From Roseibium aggregatum (GTDB taxonomy: Bacteria; Pseudomonadota; Alphaproteobacteria; Rhizobiales; Stappiaceae), in contig NZ_JAEKJZ010000003.1 in the NCBI RefSeq assembly GCF_017309185.1, positions 1 through 64,000 on the forward strand: a DNA stretch of 64,000 nt. Reading direction: 5' to 3'. The first letter of the stretch is position 1; every line of letters begins with the position of its first letter. This document shows, in pieces, positions 41,457 through 50,400 of this stretch. Made by a program: the position numbers and the translations under genes. The notes under the pieces are model-generated. The model made no database searches. It saw only the letters and a program-made list of their open reading frames with translations, and was not told where the DNA came from.

Positions 41457-41864
41457 ATGAAAACCCGAGACAGTTTGATCCGCTTGAAGCGGTTTCAGGT
41501 TGACGAAAAAAGGCGGCAGCTTGCTCAGATCGAGAGCATGATCTCCGAGTTCAATCGCATGGCCGACGAACTCGACGATCAGATCCGGTCGGAGCAGGAA
41601 CGGGTCGGGATCACGGATGTGACACACTTCGCTTATCCGACCTTTGCCAAGGCCGCCGCCGACCGGCGCGACAATCTGCGCAATTCCGCGCACGAGCTGG
41701 ACGATCAGTTGCAGAGGGCTCAGGACGAGCTCAGCGAAGCCATCGAAGAGCTGAAGAAGTTCGAGCAGCTCGAAGAACGCGACCAGCAACGCGAGCGGAC
41801 CGCTCAGGAGATCGCCGAGCAGGACCAGCTCGACGAAATCGCGGCCCGGGCAAGGGCGCGCTGA
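41457..41864 (+). CDS. fliJ: Flagellar export chaperone FliJ
   Basis: A 135-aa highly charged, coiled-coil protein (SLIRLKRFQVDEKRRQLAQIE and a long Glu/Gln-rich helix). Length, composition and position directly behind fliI identify it as FliJ, the central stalk-like partner of the FliI hexamer. AGGGGAG lies upstream of the ATG. Sequence similarity in this family is low, so the call relies partly on context. Confidence 0.85.
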   Translation: MKTRDSLIRLKRFQVDEKRRQLAQIESMISEFNRMADELDDQIRSEQERVGITDVTHFAYPTFAKAAADRRDNLRNSAHELDDQLQRAQDELSEAIEELKKFEQLEERDQQRERTAQEIAEQDQLDEIAARARAR

Positions 41865-42109
41865 GCGCGGCCATATATACTGAAACTGTTTTTCCGGTGC
41901 CTGATCGTAAATTCCTGCGGTCGGGCGTTAGCCCTTTGTCAGCTGTTCTTTTGCGTCACGGTCCTTGGGCCTGACAAACCCTGTCGTGTGCAGTCATCCC
42001 TCGACCAGGGAGCGCGGCCATGCCGGAGCGCTCCCGGCGGGCTGCGTTCCGTCACCGCAAGGGCCGGTCCGCTCTGCCCGCCGACAGCGTCAAATCGCTC
42101 ATTCGTTGA

Positions 42110-43507
42110 TCAGTCGCTCGGTCCGATCATCTGGTCCGGACGCACCAGCGCATCGAATTCTTCCGCCGTTGCATAACCGAGGTTCAAAGTCTCTTCCCTG
42201 AGGGAGGTGCCGTTCTTGTGCGCGGTCTTGGCGATTTCGGTTGCCTTGTCGTAACCGATGGCGGGAGCGAGGGCCGTCACCAGCATGAGGGAGCGTTCCA
42301 TCAAGGCGGTGATGTTGTCCTCGTTGGCCTTGATGCCGGTGACGCACCGATCGGCAAAACTCACAGAAGCTTCCGCAAGCAGTTTGATCGACTGCAGCAT
42401 GGAATAGGCCATCACGGGCTTGAAAACATTGAGTTCGAAGTGCCCCTGGCTGCCGGCGAAGGAAATCGTGGCCTGGTTCCCGTGCACCTGGGCGCAGACC
42501 ATGGTCAGCGCTTCGCATTGGGTCGGGTTGACCTTTCCCGGCATGATCGAGGATCCGGGTTCGTTTTCCGGCAGGGAAAGTTCGCCGAGGCCGGAGCGGG
42601 GTCCGGATCCCAGAAAACGGATGTCGTTGGCGATCTTGAAGAGCGAGACCGCAACGGTATTCAGCGCGCCGTGGGCATAGACGTAGGCGTCGTGAGCGGC
42701 CAGCGCCTCAAATTTGTTCGGAGCGGTGCGGAAAGGCAGTCCCGTGATTTCGGCCACCTGAGCGGCGAATGCTTCGGCAAAGCCCTTCTTCGTGTTCAGG
42801 CCGGTGCCAACGGCCGTGCCGCCCTGTGCCAGTTCATAGAGACCGTCGATGGCTTCGGACACCCGCCGGATGCCCATTTCGAGCTGCGCCGCATAGCCCC
42901 CGAACTCCTGGCCGAGCGTCAGCGGCGTCGCGTCCTGGGTGTGCGTACGTCCGATCTTGACGATCCCGGACCACTCGGCGGACTTGGCGGCCAGCGCCGC
43001 CTTCAGATGGGCGAGCGCGGGCAGCAGGGTCTCCTGGATCTCGCGCGCGGCCGCAATATGCATGGCTGTCGGAAACGTGTCGTTCGACGATTGGCTCATG
43101 TTGCAGTGGTCGTTCGGATGCACGGGCGTTTTTGAGCCGATCTCGCCGCCCAGGATCTCGATGGCCCGGTTGGCGATCACCTCGTTGGCATTCATGTTGG
43201 ACTGGGTTCCAGACCCCGTCTGCCAGACGACGAGAGGAAAATGATCGTCGAACTTGCCGCCGGCAACCTCGCCGGCGGCTTGCTCAATGGCCTCCGCGAT
43301 GTCCGCGGCGAGTTTTCCCTGAGACCGGTTCACCCGGGCTGCCGCCTGTTTGATTACTCCGAGCGCATGCACCAGCGGCAGCGGCATGGTTTCGCCGCCA
43401 ATCGGGAAGTTCATAAGGGAGCGGGCGGTCTGGGCGCCGAAATATTTATCGCCTGGAATTTCGAGGGCGCCGAAAGAGTCGGTTTCCGTACGGTCGGGCT
43501 TGGACAT
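42110..43507 (-). CDS. fumC: Class II fumarate hydratase
   Basis: A 465-aa cytoplasmic enzyme interconverting fumarate and malate in the TCA cycle. It carries the superfamily signature [11 protein letters not shown], the catalytic His region [10 protein letters not shown], and [12 protein letters not shown] and [16 protein letters not shown] typical of FumC. The ATG at 43507 has AGAGGA five bases upstream. It lies 30 bases after the VOC gene and could be the end of the long leftward operon, although fumC usually has its own promoter. Confidence 0.96.
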   Translation of the reverse strand: MSKPDRTETDSFGALEIPGDKYFGAQTARSLMNFPIGGETMPLPLVHALGVIKQAAARVNRSQGKLAADIAEAIEQAAGEVAGGKFDDHFPLVVWQTGSGTQSNMNANEVIANRAIEILGGEIGSKTPVHPNDHCNMSQSSNDTFPTAMHIAAAREIQETLLPALAHLKAALAAKSAEWSGIVKIGRTHTQDATPLTLGQEFGGYAAQLEMGIRRVSEAIDGLYELAQGGTAVGTGLNTKKGFAEAFAAQVAEITGLPFRTAPNKFEALAAHDAYVYAHGALNTVAVSLFKIANDIRFLGSGPRSGLGELSLPENEPGSSIMPGKVNPTQCEALTMVCAQVHGNQATISFAGSQGHFELNVFKPVMAYSMLQSIKLLAEASVSFADRCVTGIKANEDNITALMERSLMLVTALAPAIGYDKATEIAKTAHKNGTSLREETLNLGYATAEEFDALVRPDQMIGPSD

Positions 43508-43537
43508 GTTTCCTCTCATGGGTTTGGGTGTGCCTGA

Positions 43538-43897
43538 TCAGGCGGCTTCAACGAAGTAGAGACTGTTTTTATCCGGGTCGGTCATCGAGAATTGACGTTT
43601 TCCGCAAATGCCCTGCCTGATCTTACTCAGGTTGGGCAGGGAGCGGCCGGAAAATTCCTTGTGGAGTTTTTCGATTTCATTGACGCGAAAGACGACGCTC
43701 AGGTTGGACAGAAGGCCGGCGTCCGTCATTGGAGCGACCTTGAGGTCCAGTTCATCGCGGCGGATCCTCAACCCGTCGCTTTCCCGGTGGACCGCAAAGC
43801 CCAAACCGTCGCTGTAGAACATGGTGGTAAGCCGCAAGTCGGAGGAAAACAGCACCGGTATTGCGGCATAACCGTGGTCGATGACACTTGTATTCAT
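43538..43897 (-). CDS. VOC-superfamily protein (glyoxalase/bleomycin-resistance-like)
   Basis: A 119-aa protein with the vicinal-oxygen-chelate repeat pattern: AAIPVLFSSDLRLTTMFYSDGLGFAV in the first beta-alpha unit and FSMTDPDKNSLYFVE in the last. The end ...DPDKNSLYF is common in bleomycin-resistance-type members. The Glu at position 117 (YFVEAA) is a plausible metal or ligand contact. Function unknown; it may bind a hydrophobic or electrophilic compound. It sits 78 bases after the Cys-rich gene and 30 bases before fumC. Confidence 0.75.
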   Translation of the reverse strand: MNTSVIDHGYAAIPVLFSSDLRLTTMFYSDGLGFAVHRESDGLRIRRDELDLKVAPMTDAGLLSNLSVVFRVNEIEKLHKEFSGRSLPNLSKIRQGICGKRQFSMTDPDKNSLYFVEAA

Positions 43898-43975
43898 GAT
43901 TGGCTTCCGCCTGTGTTGGACCATATCCTGAGCCGGCAGAATTCCCTGATGCGCCGGATCGTCCCGTGTCTTGCC

Positions 43976-44566
43976 TCAGTGCAGGGTCGAGTTTCTGGCA
44001 TCGCGCAGCGCGTCCGTCGTCTGGAGCGTCGCTTCGATGTCGGCAATGGAGACGGGGCGAAAGCGCTGCCGCAGCCAGAGAAATTCCGCGGCAAGCGCCC
44101 AGGCGCGGCTTTCCAGCTCCCGCCAACCGGAACCGCGCGTGATTTCCGCAAGACACCTTGCGGCGCAGTTTCCATCCTGATGCTGCAGGGCTGAAATCAG
44201 GGCCATCGAGAGATATTCGTCGCGGGCCATGCAGGGACAATCAAGTCGATGATAGCCTGTTGGGCTGCAGGCGTGGCACCTGTAAATCCGCACGAATTCC
44301 CACAATGCATCCAGAAGCGGGCGGCAGCGGTCGGCGCCGAAGTGCCTGGTGTAGGTTTCCCAGGCATCGCGCCATTGCTGTAGGTAGCGGGTGTCGAACC
44401 CGTTTTGCACGCAACGCAGTCCGAACACAAACAACCGTTCCGGGCTGTAATCCGGTTTGGGTTTCCGGTCGCTGTTTTCGTCGAGCGCTTCCGCAATCAT
44501 CGTGTTGTCAGCCTCTTCGATTTGCTGCTTTTGCCTTTCGGGACAGGTCTTCCGGTGTTCAGGCAT
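43976..44566 (-). CDS. Cys-rich protein of unknown family in the GOGAT-like operon
   Basis: About 196 aa from the ATG at 44566, which overlaps the end of the HmuS-like gene by eight bases (translational coupling). It contains ten Cys, including the cluster YRCHACSPTGYHRLDCPCMA (CxxC ... CxC) in the middle and CAARC later, plus a Trp/Arg-rich C-terminal helix region. This could be a zinc- or Fe-S-binding module. I do not recognise the family. Its conserved-looking Cys set and tight coupling to the HmuS-like gene suggest a joint function in redox or heme chemistry (inference). Confidence 0.65.
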   Translation of the reverse strand: MPEHRKTCPERQKQQIEEADNTMIAEALDENSDRKPKPDYSPERLFVFGLRCVQNGFDTRYLQQWRDAWETYTRHFGADRCRPLLDALWEFVRIYRCHACSPTGYHRLDCPCMARDEYLSMALISALQHQDGNCAARCLAEITRGSGWRELESRAWALAAEFLWLRQRFRPVSIADIEATLQTTDALRDARNSTLH

Positions 44567-45599
44567 GGCGGTTTCGCAGTCCGTCGTCGGTTCGCGGCAA
44601 TGACGCCAGAATTTCCATCCAGGCGGTGTTGAACCGGCTTTCCTCAACCCGATCCTGAACGAAGACCAGAACGCAGGATCCCGATTTCGAATAAAACTCC
44701 AGCGACAGGCTCTTCCCGGAGCGAACCACCCAGTAGTCGTCTATGGCCGCTGGATCGAAAAAGGTCCGGTTGGCTTCGCCGGTCAGTTCGACAAGGTCTC
44801 CATGGCGCAGTACGCTGTCCAACCGACCGGGTTTCAGCTGCATGCAGGCCCGGGCAGGAACGCCAACGGTCAGGGGCATTCGCATTTCGCAGAAATAGCG
44901 CAAGGCGTGCGGAACAACCTGCCGGTCGATGGTCCAGGCTTCGGCGCTGTCGAGCCGGCCAAGCCGGTCGCGGCGGTCTGTTCCCTCGTCAAGCAGGCAG
45001 GTATCAAGATTTTCCGATACGCCGAGCTGACAGAACCTCTGTTCGGGAAGTTTTCCGGAAGGCGTGCGGGTTCGGGAAAGAAAGCCGGACATGGCTCCCG
45101 CCAGACCCGCCGTGATTTCCTTCTCGCTGGCGCCGTACATGAGAACATCAAAGGCAAGCTGGTCCGACAGGCTTGCGATATGGCACTTGTGGACGGCACG
45201 TCCACCCGCTTCGAACAGCTGGAGCGATGGCGCCTCCCTGCTGTTCCTGTCCGCCTCAACCGCCGCGACGGTTTCAATGCCTTCGGGACATAATCTTATT
45301 GCTATCCCGGAATTGTCGAAGGTCAGCTCCTCGCCGATGACCATCGGCTTCTGATAAGCGCCGATTTCGCTCATGATGGCACAGTCGTTCGACGTGGTGG
45401 CAACCGTTCGGGAGAAACTCGGCAACCAGTCCCTGAGCAGTTCGACGCCGTTGTCCAGTCCTCGCGTGCCCCTGTCCGCGGACATGAGCAGCCGGGTCAG
45501 ATCGCTGTGCCTCGGGTCCGTCACGCATCCTCGCGCTCCGGGGGCGTTGTCAACTACCAGTTTCACTCCGGCCTCACGTCTTCTCACGATTTCGTCCAC
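44559..45599 (-). CDS. Divergent HmuS/ChuS-like heme-utilisation family protein
   Basis: A 346-aa protein with two HmuS-like repeats. The first has SLQLFEAGGRAVHKCHIA, matching RSLQFFDAxGxAVHKIYL in HmuS; the second has DDYWVVRSGKSLSLEFYSKSGSCVL, matching AWVVRKPTxDGxVTSLExFDxxG. HmuS/ChuS proteins bind or degrade heme. The N-terminal half is more divergent and I could not find the usual heme-ligand His with confidence. The GTG at 45599 has GGAG nine bases upstream. The gene begins 39 bases after a diflavin reductase, which could supply electrons. No heme transporter genes are nearby. Confidence 0.65.
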   Translation of the reverse strand: MDEIVRRREAGVKLVVDNAPGARGCVTDPRHSDLTRLLMSADRGTRGLDNGVELLRDWLPSFSRTVATTSNDCAIMSEIGAYQKPMVIGEELTFDNSGIAIRLCPEGIETVAAVEADRNSREAPSLQLFEAGGRAVHKCHIASLSDQLAFDVLMYGASEKEITAGLAGAMSGFLSRTRTPSGKLPEQRFCQLGVSENLDTCLLDEGTDRRDRLGRLDSAEAWTIDRQVVPHALRYFCEMRMPLTVGVPARACMQLKPGRLDSVLRHGDLVELTGEANRTFFDPAAIDDYWVVRSGKSLSLEFYSKSGSCVLVFVQDRVEESRFNTAWMEILASLPRTDDGLRNRHA

Positions 45600-45638
45600 G
45601 AATTCCGGCTCCCGGTTCTTGCTTCTGGCAATGGATGC

Positions 45639-47411
45639 TCAATAAACATCGCGGAGATAGCGTTTCTCGCGTTTCAGATTGGCGACATAGGCCTCCGCCG
45701 CCTCCGGCGAGAGCGAGCCGAAGGTTGCGACGACATCGTGCAGGGCCTGGTCGACGTCCCTGGCCATGCGCGTCGCGTCGCCGCAAACGTAGAAACAGGC
45801 CCCGTCCTCAAGCCAGGCAAACAGGTCCTTGCCGTTTTCCTTCATGCGGTGTTGCACATAGATCTTCTGGTCCTGATCCCGCGAGAACGCGAGATCGAGC
45901 CGGTTGAGGACGCCCTGTTCGGTGAATTCGGTCAGTTCTTCCTCGTAAATGAAATCGTGGGCCTTGTGCTGGTCGCCGAAGAACAGCCAGTTCAAGCCCT
46001 TGGCGCCGGACGCCCGGCGTTCCTGCAGGAACGCGCGGAAGGGGGCGATACCGGTTCCCGGTCCGACCATGATGACCGGCCGGTCCGTATCTTCCGGCAG
46101 CCGGAACGAGTTGTTGGGCGACAGGAAAATTCCGGCGTTGCCGCCATGCTCGATCCTGTCGGCGAGAAAGGTCGAACAGACACCGCCGTGTTCGCGTCCG
46201 AAGGCGCGATATCTGACGCTTGCGACGGTCAGATGGATCCGCTCCGGCGCTTCCAGCGGGCTGGAAGAGATGGAATAGGCGCGATGCTGCAGCGGTTTGA
46301 GGAGCGCGGCGAACTCCGCCGCCGAGAGGCTCTGGGCCGGCAGCATGCTGAGCAGGTCCAGGATGTCCCGGCCCCAGAGCCAGCTTTCCAGCGCTTCCTT
46401 GTCGCCGTTTTTGACTATGTGGCTGAGTTCCTCGTCGCCGGCCCGCCTCTCGATCTCGGCAATCAGGTCCTTCGACGGCGTGGCGATCTCGAGCCGGTGT
46501 TTCAGAGCGTCTCCGAAGGCGCCCTCAACGCCGTCAACGGAATCGCCGTATCCGGAACCCAGAACCTCCAGGATCGCTTCGACGAGTTTAGGGTCGTTGA
46601 CAGGCATAACGCCAAGCGCATCCCCGGCGCTGTAGGAAATTCCGCTGTCACCAAGCGAAAATTCGAAGTGACGGATTTCCTTGCTGGAGCCTTCTCCGGA
46701 CAGAAGCCGGTTGAGAGCCAGGCTGGACGAATAGGGGGCCTTGCGGGACCATTTCTGCTTTGCCGGTTGCAACGTTCCAGCGGTTTCGGCGGGAACGGAG
46801 GCCGGGTCGGCCTTGCGCTCGCTGGCAATCCTGGGCAGGGCGTCTTCCATCCAGCCGCTGGCGTCGTCTTCGAAATCGACATCGCAGTCCGCGCGTGGCA
46901 ACAGGCGGCGGGCGCCAAGCTGCTCGAGACGCATGTCGATCAACTTGCCGGCCTGACAGAAGTCGTCATAGCCGGTGTTGCCGAGCGCGAGCACGCCGAA
47001 GGCCAGGCTTTCCAGTCTCGGGGCTGTCTGCGCGGACAAGGCATCCCAGAAGAGCTGCGCATTGTCCGGCATCTCGCCTTCGCCGTAGGTCGAGATCACG
47101 ACGAGGACATGAGACATGCCCTTGAGCGCGTCGAGCGCGACATCGTCGAGCGCCTGTACGACCGGTGCCAGTCCCTTGGATTTTGCGACGCCGGCGGCAT
47201 CCATCGCGACGGTTTCCGCGTTGCCCGTCTGCGTCCCGAAGAGAATGTTCACCACCGGCGCTTCCTTCTGACCGGCGGCGCCCGGTGCGGCGGAAGCCGC
47301 GGGCTGGCCCTGCAAGGACAGGCGCGAGTGGAGCCCCGCCAGGAAACCGGAGAGCCATGACCGCTGGTCCTCGTTGAACGGGGCATCTTCTGGGATAAAC
47401 GGAATTTGCAT
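45639..47411 (-). CDS. Diflavin reductase (CysJ-type sulfite reductase flavoprotein family)
   Basis: A 590-aa protein. The flavodoxin/FMN domain (about 55-195) has FGTQTGNAE, STYGEGEMPDN and ALGNTGYDDFCQAGK. The FAD domain (about 230-440) has RAYSISSSP and GGVCSTFLAD. The NADPH domain (about 450-590) has VGPGTGIAPFRAFLQER and YVCGDATRMARDVDQAL, and the protein ends RYLRDVY. It moves electrons from NADPH through FAD and FMN to a partner. The usual partner of CysJ, the hemoprotein CysI, is absent; instead the gene lies 41 bases downstream of a glutamate-synthase-like gene and 39 bases before an HmuS-like gene. The partner is therefore probably not sulfite reductase (inference). Confidence 0.88.
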   Translation of the reverse strand: MQIPFIPEDAPFNEDQRSWLSGFLAGLHSRLSLQGQPAASAAPGAAGQKEAPVVNILFGTQTGNAETVAMDAAGVAKSKGLAPVVQALDDVALDALKGMSHVLVVISTYGEGEMPDNAQLFWDALSAQTAPRLESLAFGVLALGNTGYDDFCQAGKLIDMRLEQLGARRLLPRADCDVDFEDDASGWMEDALPRIASERKADPASVPAETAGTLQPAKQKWSRKAPYSSSLALNRLLSGEGSSKEIRHFEFSLGDSGISYSAGDALGVMPVNDPKLVEAILEVLGSGYGDSVDGVEGAFGDALKHRLEIATPSKDLIAEIERRAGDEELSHIVKNGDKEALESWLWGRDILDLLSMLPAQSLSAAEFAALLKPLQHRAYSISSSPLEAPERIHLTVASVRYRAFGREHGGVCSTFLADRIEHGGNAGIFLSPNNSFRLPEDTDRPVIMVGPGTGIAPFRAFLQERRASGAKGLNWLFFGDQHKAHDFIYEEELTEFTEQGVLNRLDLAFSRDQDQKIYVQHRMKENGKDLFAWLEDGACFYVCGDATRMARDVDQALHDVVATFGSLSPEAAEAYVANLKREKRYLRDVY

Positions 47412-47452
47412 GTTCGCTCTTTCAGAAATGTATCCGGCCGGTCCCGCCGGGG

Positions 47453-50400
47453 TCAGGATGAATGCGTTGCGGTGAAGGCCATCAGATCGGCGATGCTGTG
47501 TCTGGCGAAGAGTTCCTCGAAACTCGGCAGCTTGCCGACCTTTTCCCGGTTCTTTGCGTTCTGATGCAGGATCCAGCCATAGGTGCCGGGGCTGTCCATC
47601 GAAAGAACGTTTCTGCGGGCGAGGGCGGTCTTGTAGTCGCGCAGCCGCTTGTCCGCGATCAGCACGGCCAGTTCCTCGTCGCCGTATTCGGAAACCGCCG
47701 TGCGCGCGTAGGCCTGAAGTTTCTTCAGCAGCGAGAAATCTTCCGTCAGCAGCAGGTTGCGGGCGGCTTTTTCAACCTCGGTGTCGGTGATGGCAGTGCT
47801 CCCGCTCACCCGCGTCAGCGCGACCGATTGGGCGGTCGACATCACCAGGTAGTTGTTCAGGAGCGCGTACATTTCCTCTGTGTCGGTCTGTCCGTAGCCC
47901 GGGACGGCGCCGTCGAGGATCGGCTTGCCCGCTTTCAGCGCAGTCTTGAATTTCTCCAGCTGATGGGCAACCAGCGCAGCGCTCAGTTCCTCTATGAGCT
48001 CCTTGCGGGGGCGGGCCGCCAGGATCGCATCGCTGTCCTGGTAGAGAAGAAGCGATTTGGGCATCGCATAGACGAAGTTGCGGCTTTCGCTTTCCCAATG
48101 GTCCAGAAGCCATGCGGCCTTCGCCGATCCGGTGGCTTCGGCATGGAGCTCCAGCAGGAAATGAACGGCATCCGCGTGCATCGCCGCGAGCGGCGTGTCC
48201 TCGTGAAGACCGTGAAGCTCCACGGAATCGTGGCTCGCCTTGCCGGCGAGTTCGCCGTAGGGGTCGTACTGGTAAGCGAACCCTCCGCTCATGCCGTTGG
48301 CAAATCCCTTGCCGAAGCTGCCAATGTTGAGCACAGCGCCGTTGGTCATGTATTCACAGCAGAATTCGCCGACACCTTCGACGACCGCCGTTGCCCCGGA
48401 GTTACGCACCGCGAAGCGGTCGCCGGCCTGTCCCTCGATGAAGGTCCGGCCGCCGGTCGCTCCAAAAAGCGCGAAGTTGCCGATCAGCACATTGCCGCCG
48501 GCCTCGTCCGACCCGCCGCCCGGCGAACGCACGACAATCGTGCCGCCACAGGCACTCTTGCCGACACCGTCGTTGCAGGTCCCGCTGTGTTCTAGGCGCA
48601 TGCCGTCGTTGCAGAACGCACCGAAGGACTGTCCCGCCGAACCGGCGGTTTCGATCCGGATCGTGTCCGCATCGAAATAGCGCCTGCCGCGATGGTCCGC
48701 GAAGACGGGTGCGGCCGCGCGGGCGGTGCGGTCGTCGATCTGGTAGTTGAGAAGCCGTTCGATATCGACGGCAAGCTGACCGGCGACCGTCTTGTTGCAG
48801 TTGTTCAGCCGGGCGTTCGGCTTGAGCACAACTTCCTTTGCCTCTTCCTCGAAGAGTTCCCGACGGACGGCTTCGAGGAAACGGTCGTCGTGCTGGAAAT
48901 CCTTTTCCAGATAGACTGGTTCGTCGACCAGCACTTCCGAGGCACAGGCCAGCATCGCCCTGAGGTCGAGCCGGCCGACTTGTGCGGCGTGATCGATCAG
49001 GTGGAGAAGGTCGGCCCGTCCTCTTGCCTCACGCAGGGAAGGGAGGCCGAGGCCCGACAGGATTTCCCGCGTCTCATGGGCGATATTCAGCAGATACTGA
49101 GCCAATGCGCGCGGATCGCCATCGAAGACTTCCGGATTGGTGGTGAGACCCGCCGGACATTTGACGTTGCAGTTCTTCGCCATAACGCATTTCAGCATCA
49201 TCAGCGCGGTTGTGCCGAATTCGAAGGAATCGGCTCCAAGCAACGCGGACTTGACCACATCGCTGGCGGTCTGATGGGCGCCGGAGCACCTCAGGACGAC
49301 CTTCTGGCGGATACCGTTGGCGCAGAGCGCCTGATGCACTTCGGCGATGCCGATTTCGGCGGAGCGGCCGGTGTATTTCAGGCTTGTCACGGCAGCCGCG
49401 CCGGTGCCGCCCGTGTTGCCGGCGACGTTGATGACATCCGCTCCGGCTTTCGCCACGCCCACGGCGATCGTGCCGATACCTTCGGAAGACACGAGTTTCA
49501 CGATGACGCGGACACGCGCTGCCTTCGCATCATGGATCAGCTGTGCCAGATCCTCGATCGAATAGGTGTCGTGATGAGGTGGGGGCGAGACGAGTTCGAC
49601 ACCCGGCGTACCGCCACGGGCCGCCGCGATTTCGACGGTGACCTTCGGCGCTGGAAGCTGACCGCCTTCCCCGGGCTTGGCCCCCTGACCGATCTTGATT
49701 TCGATCTCTTCCAGGCTGGGGTCGGCCAGGTACCCGGCCCAAACGCCGAACCGTCCCGAGGCAAACTGCTTGATCTTCGAAGACCGGATCGTTCCGTAGC
49801 GCGAAATATGCTCGCCGCCCTCTCCGGAATTCGACATGCCTCCGGCCATGTTGGTTCCATGGGCAACCGCTTCGTGGGCCGAGGCGACCAGCGCTCCGTG
49901 GCTCATGGCTCCGCTTGCAAGCAGCGGCGTGATCTCGCTGGCCGGCTGGACGGAACCGAGAGAGACCGCTTCCGGCGCGGAGCGGACACGGGACAGGAAG
50001 TCCGCCGCCGGTCCGGTGACCCGAACCTTGACGAAACTGTCTTCAAGCCAATGTCCCTGGACGTCGCCCGGGAAGCGCCTGACCAGGGCCTCCGCCAGCT
50101 CGGACCGCCGTGCCAGTTGATTGCCACCGGGCCCTGTCAGCGCGAGCTTGAAGGTTTCCTCGTCGACACGATGGCACGACAACCCCCGAAAGTAGAAGAA
50201 CGAGTTTCCGAAGGGCGCAAACCGGCCGAGCTCGCGTTCGAAGTCCTGCGCGGAGGAGGAAAAGGAGACGTCGGCGGGAAAGTCCAGCACGTCGCGCAGA
50301 GCGGCCGGCCGCCGGCCGCGTTCCTCGGACATCATGCGCGAAAAGGCGCGGTACCCGGGCGTGATCGTAAAGGCGTCGATCATCGCGGGCGTCAATCTGT

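Noticed and set aside
45639..47411. Calling the diflavin reductase cysJ outright
   Set aside because: No cysI, cysH, cysN or siroheme gene is nearby; the family match supports the fold but not the sulfite reductase role.
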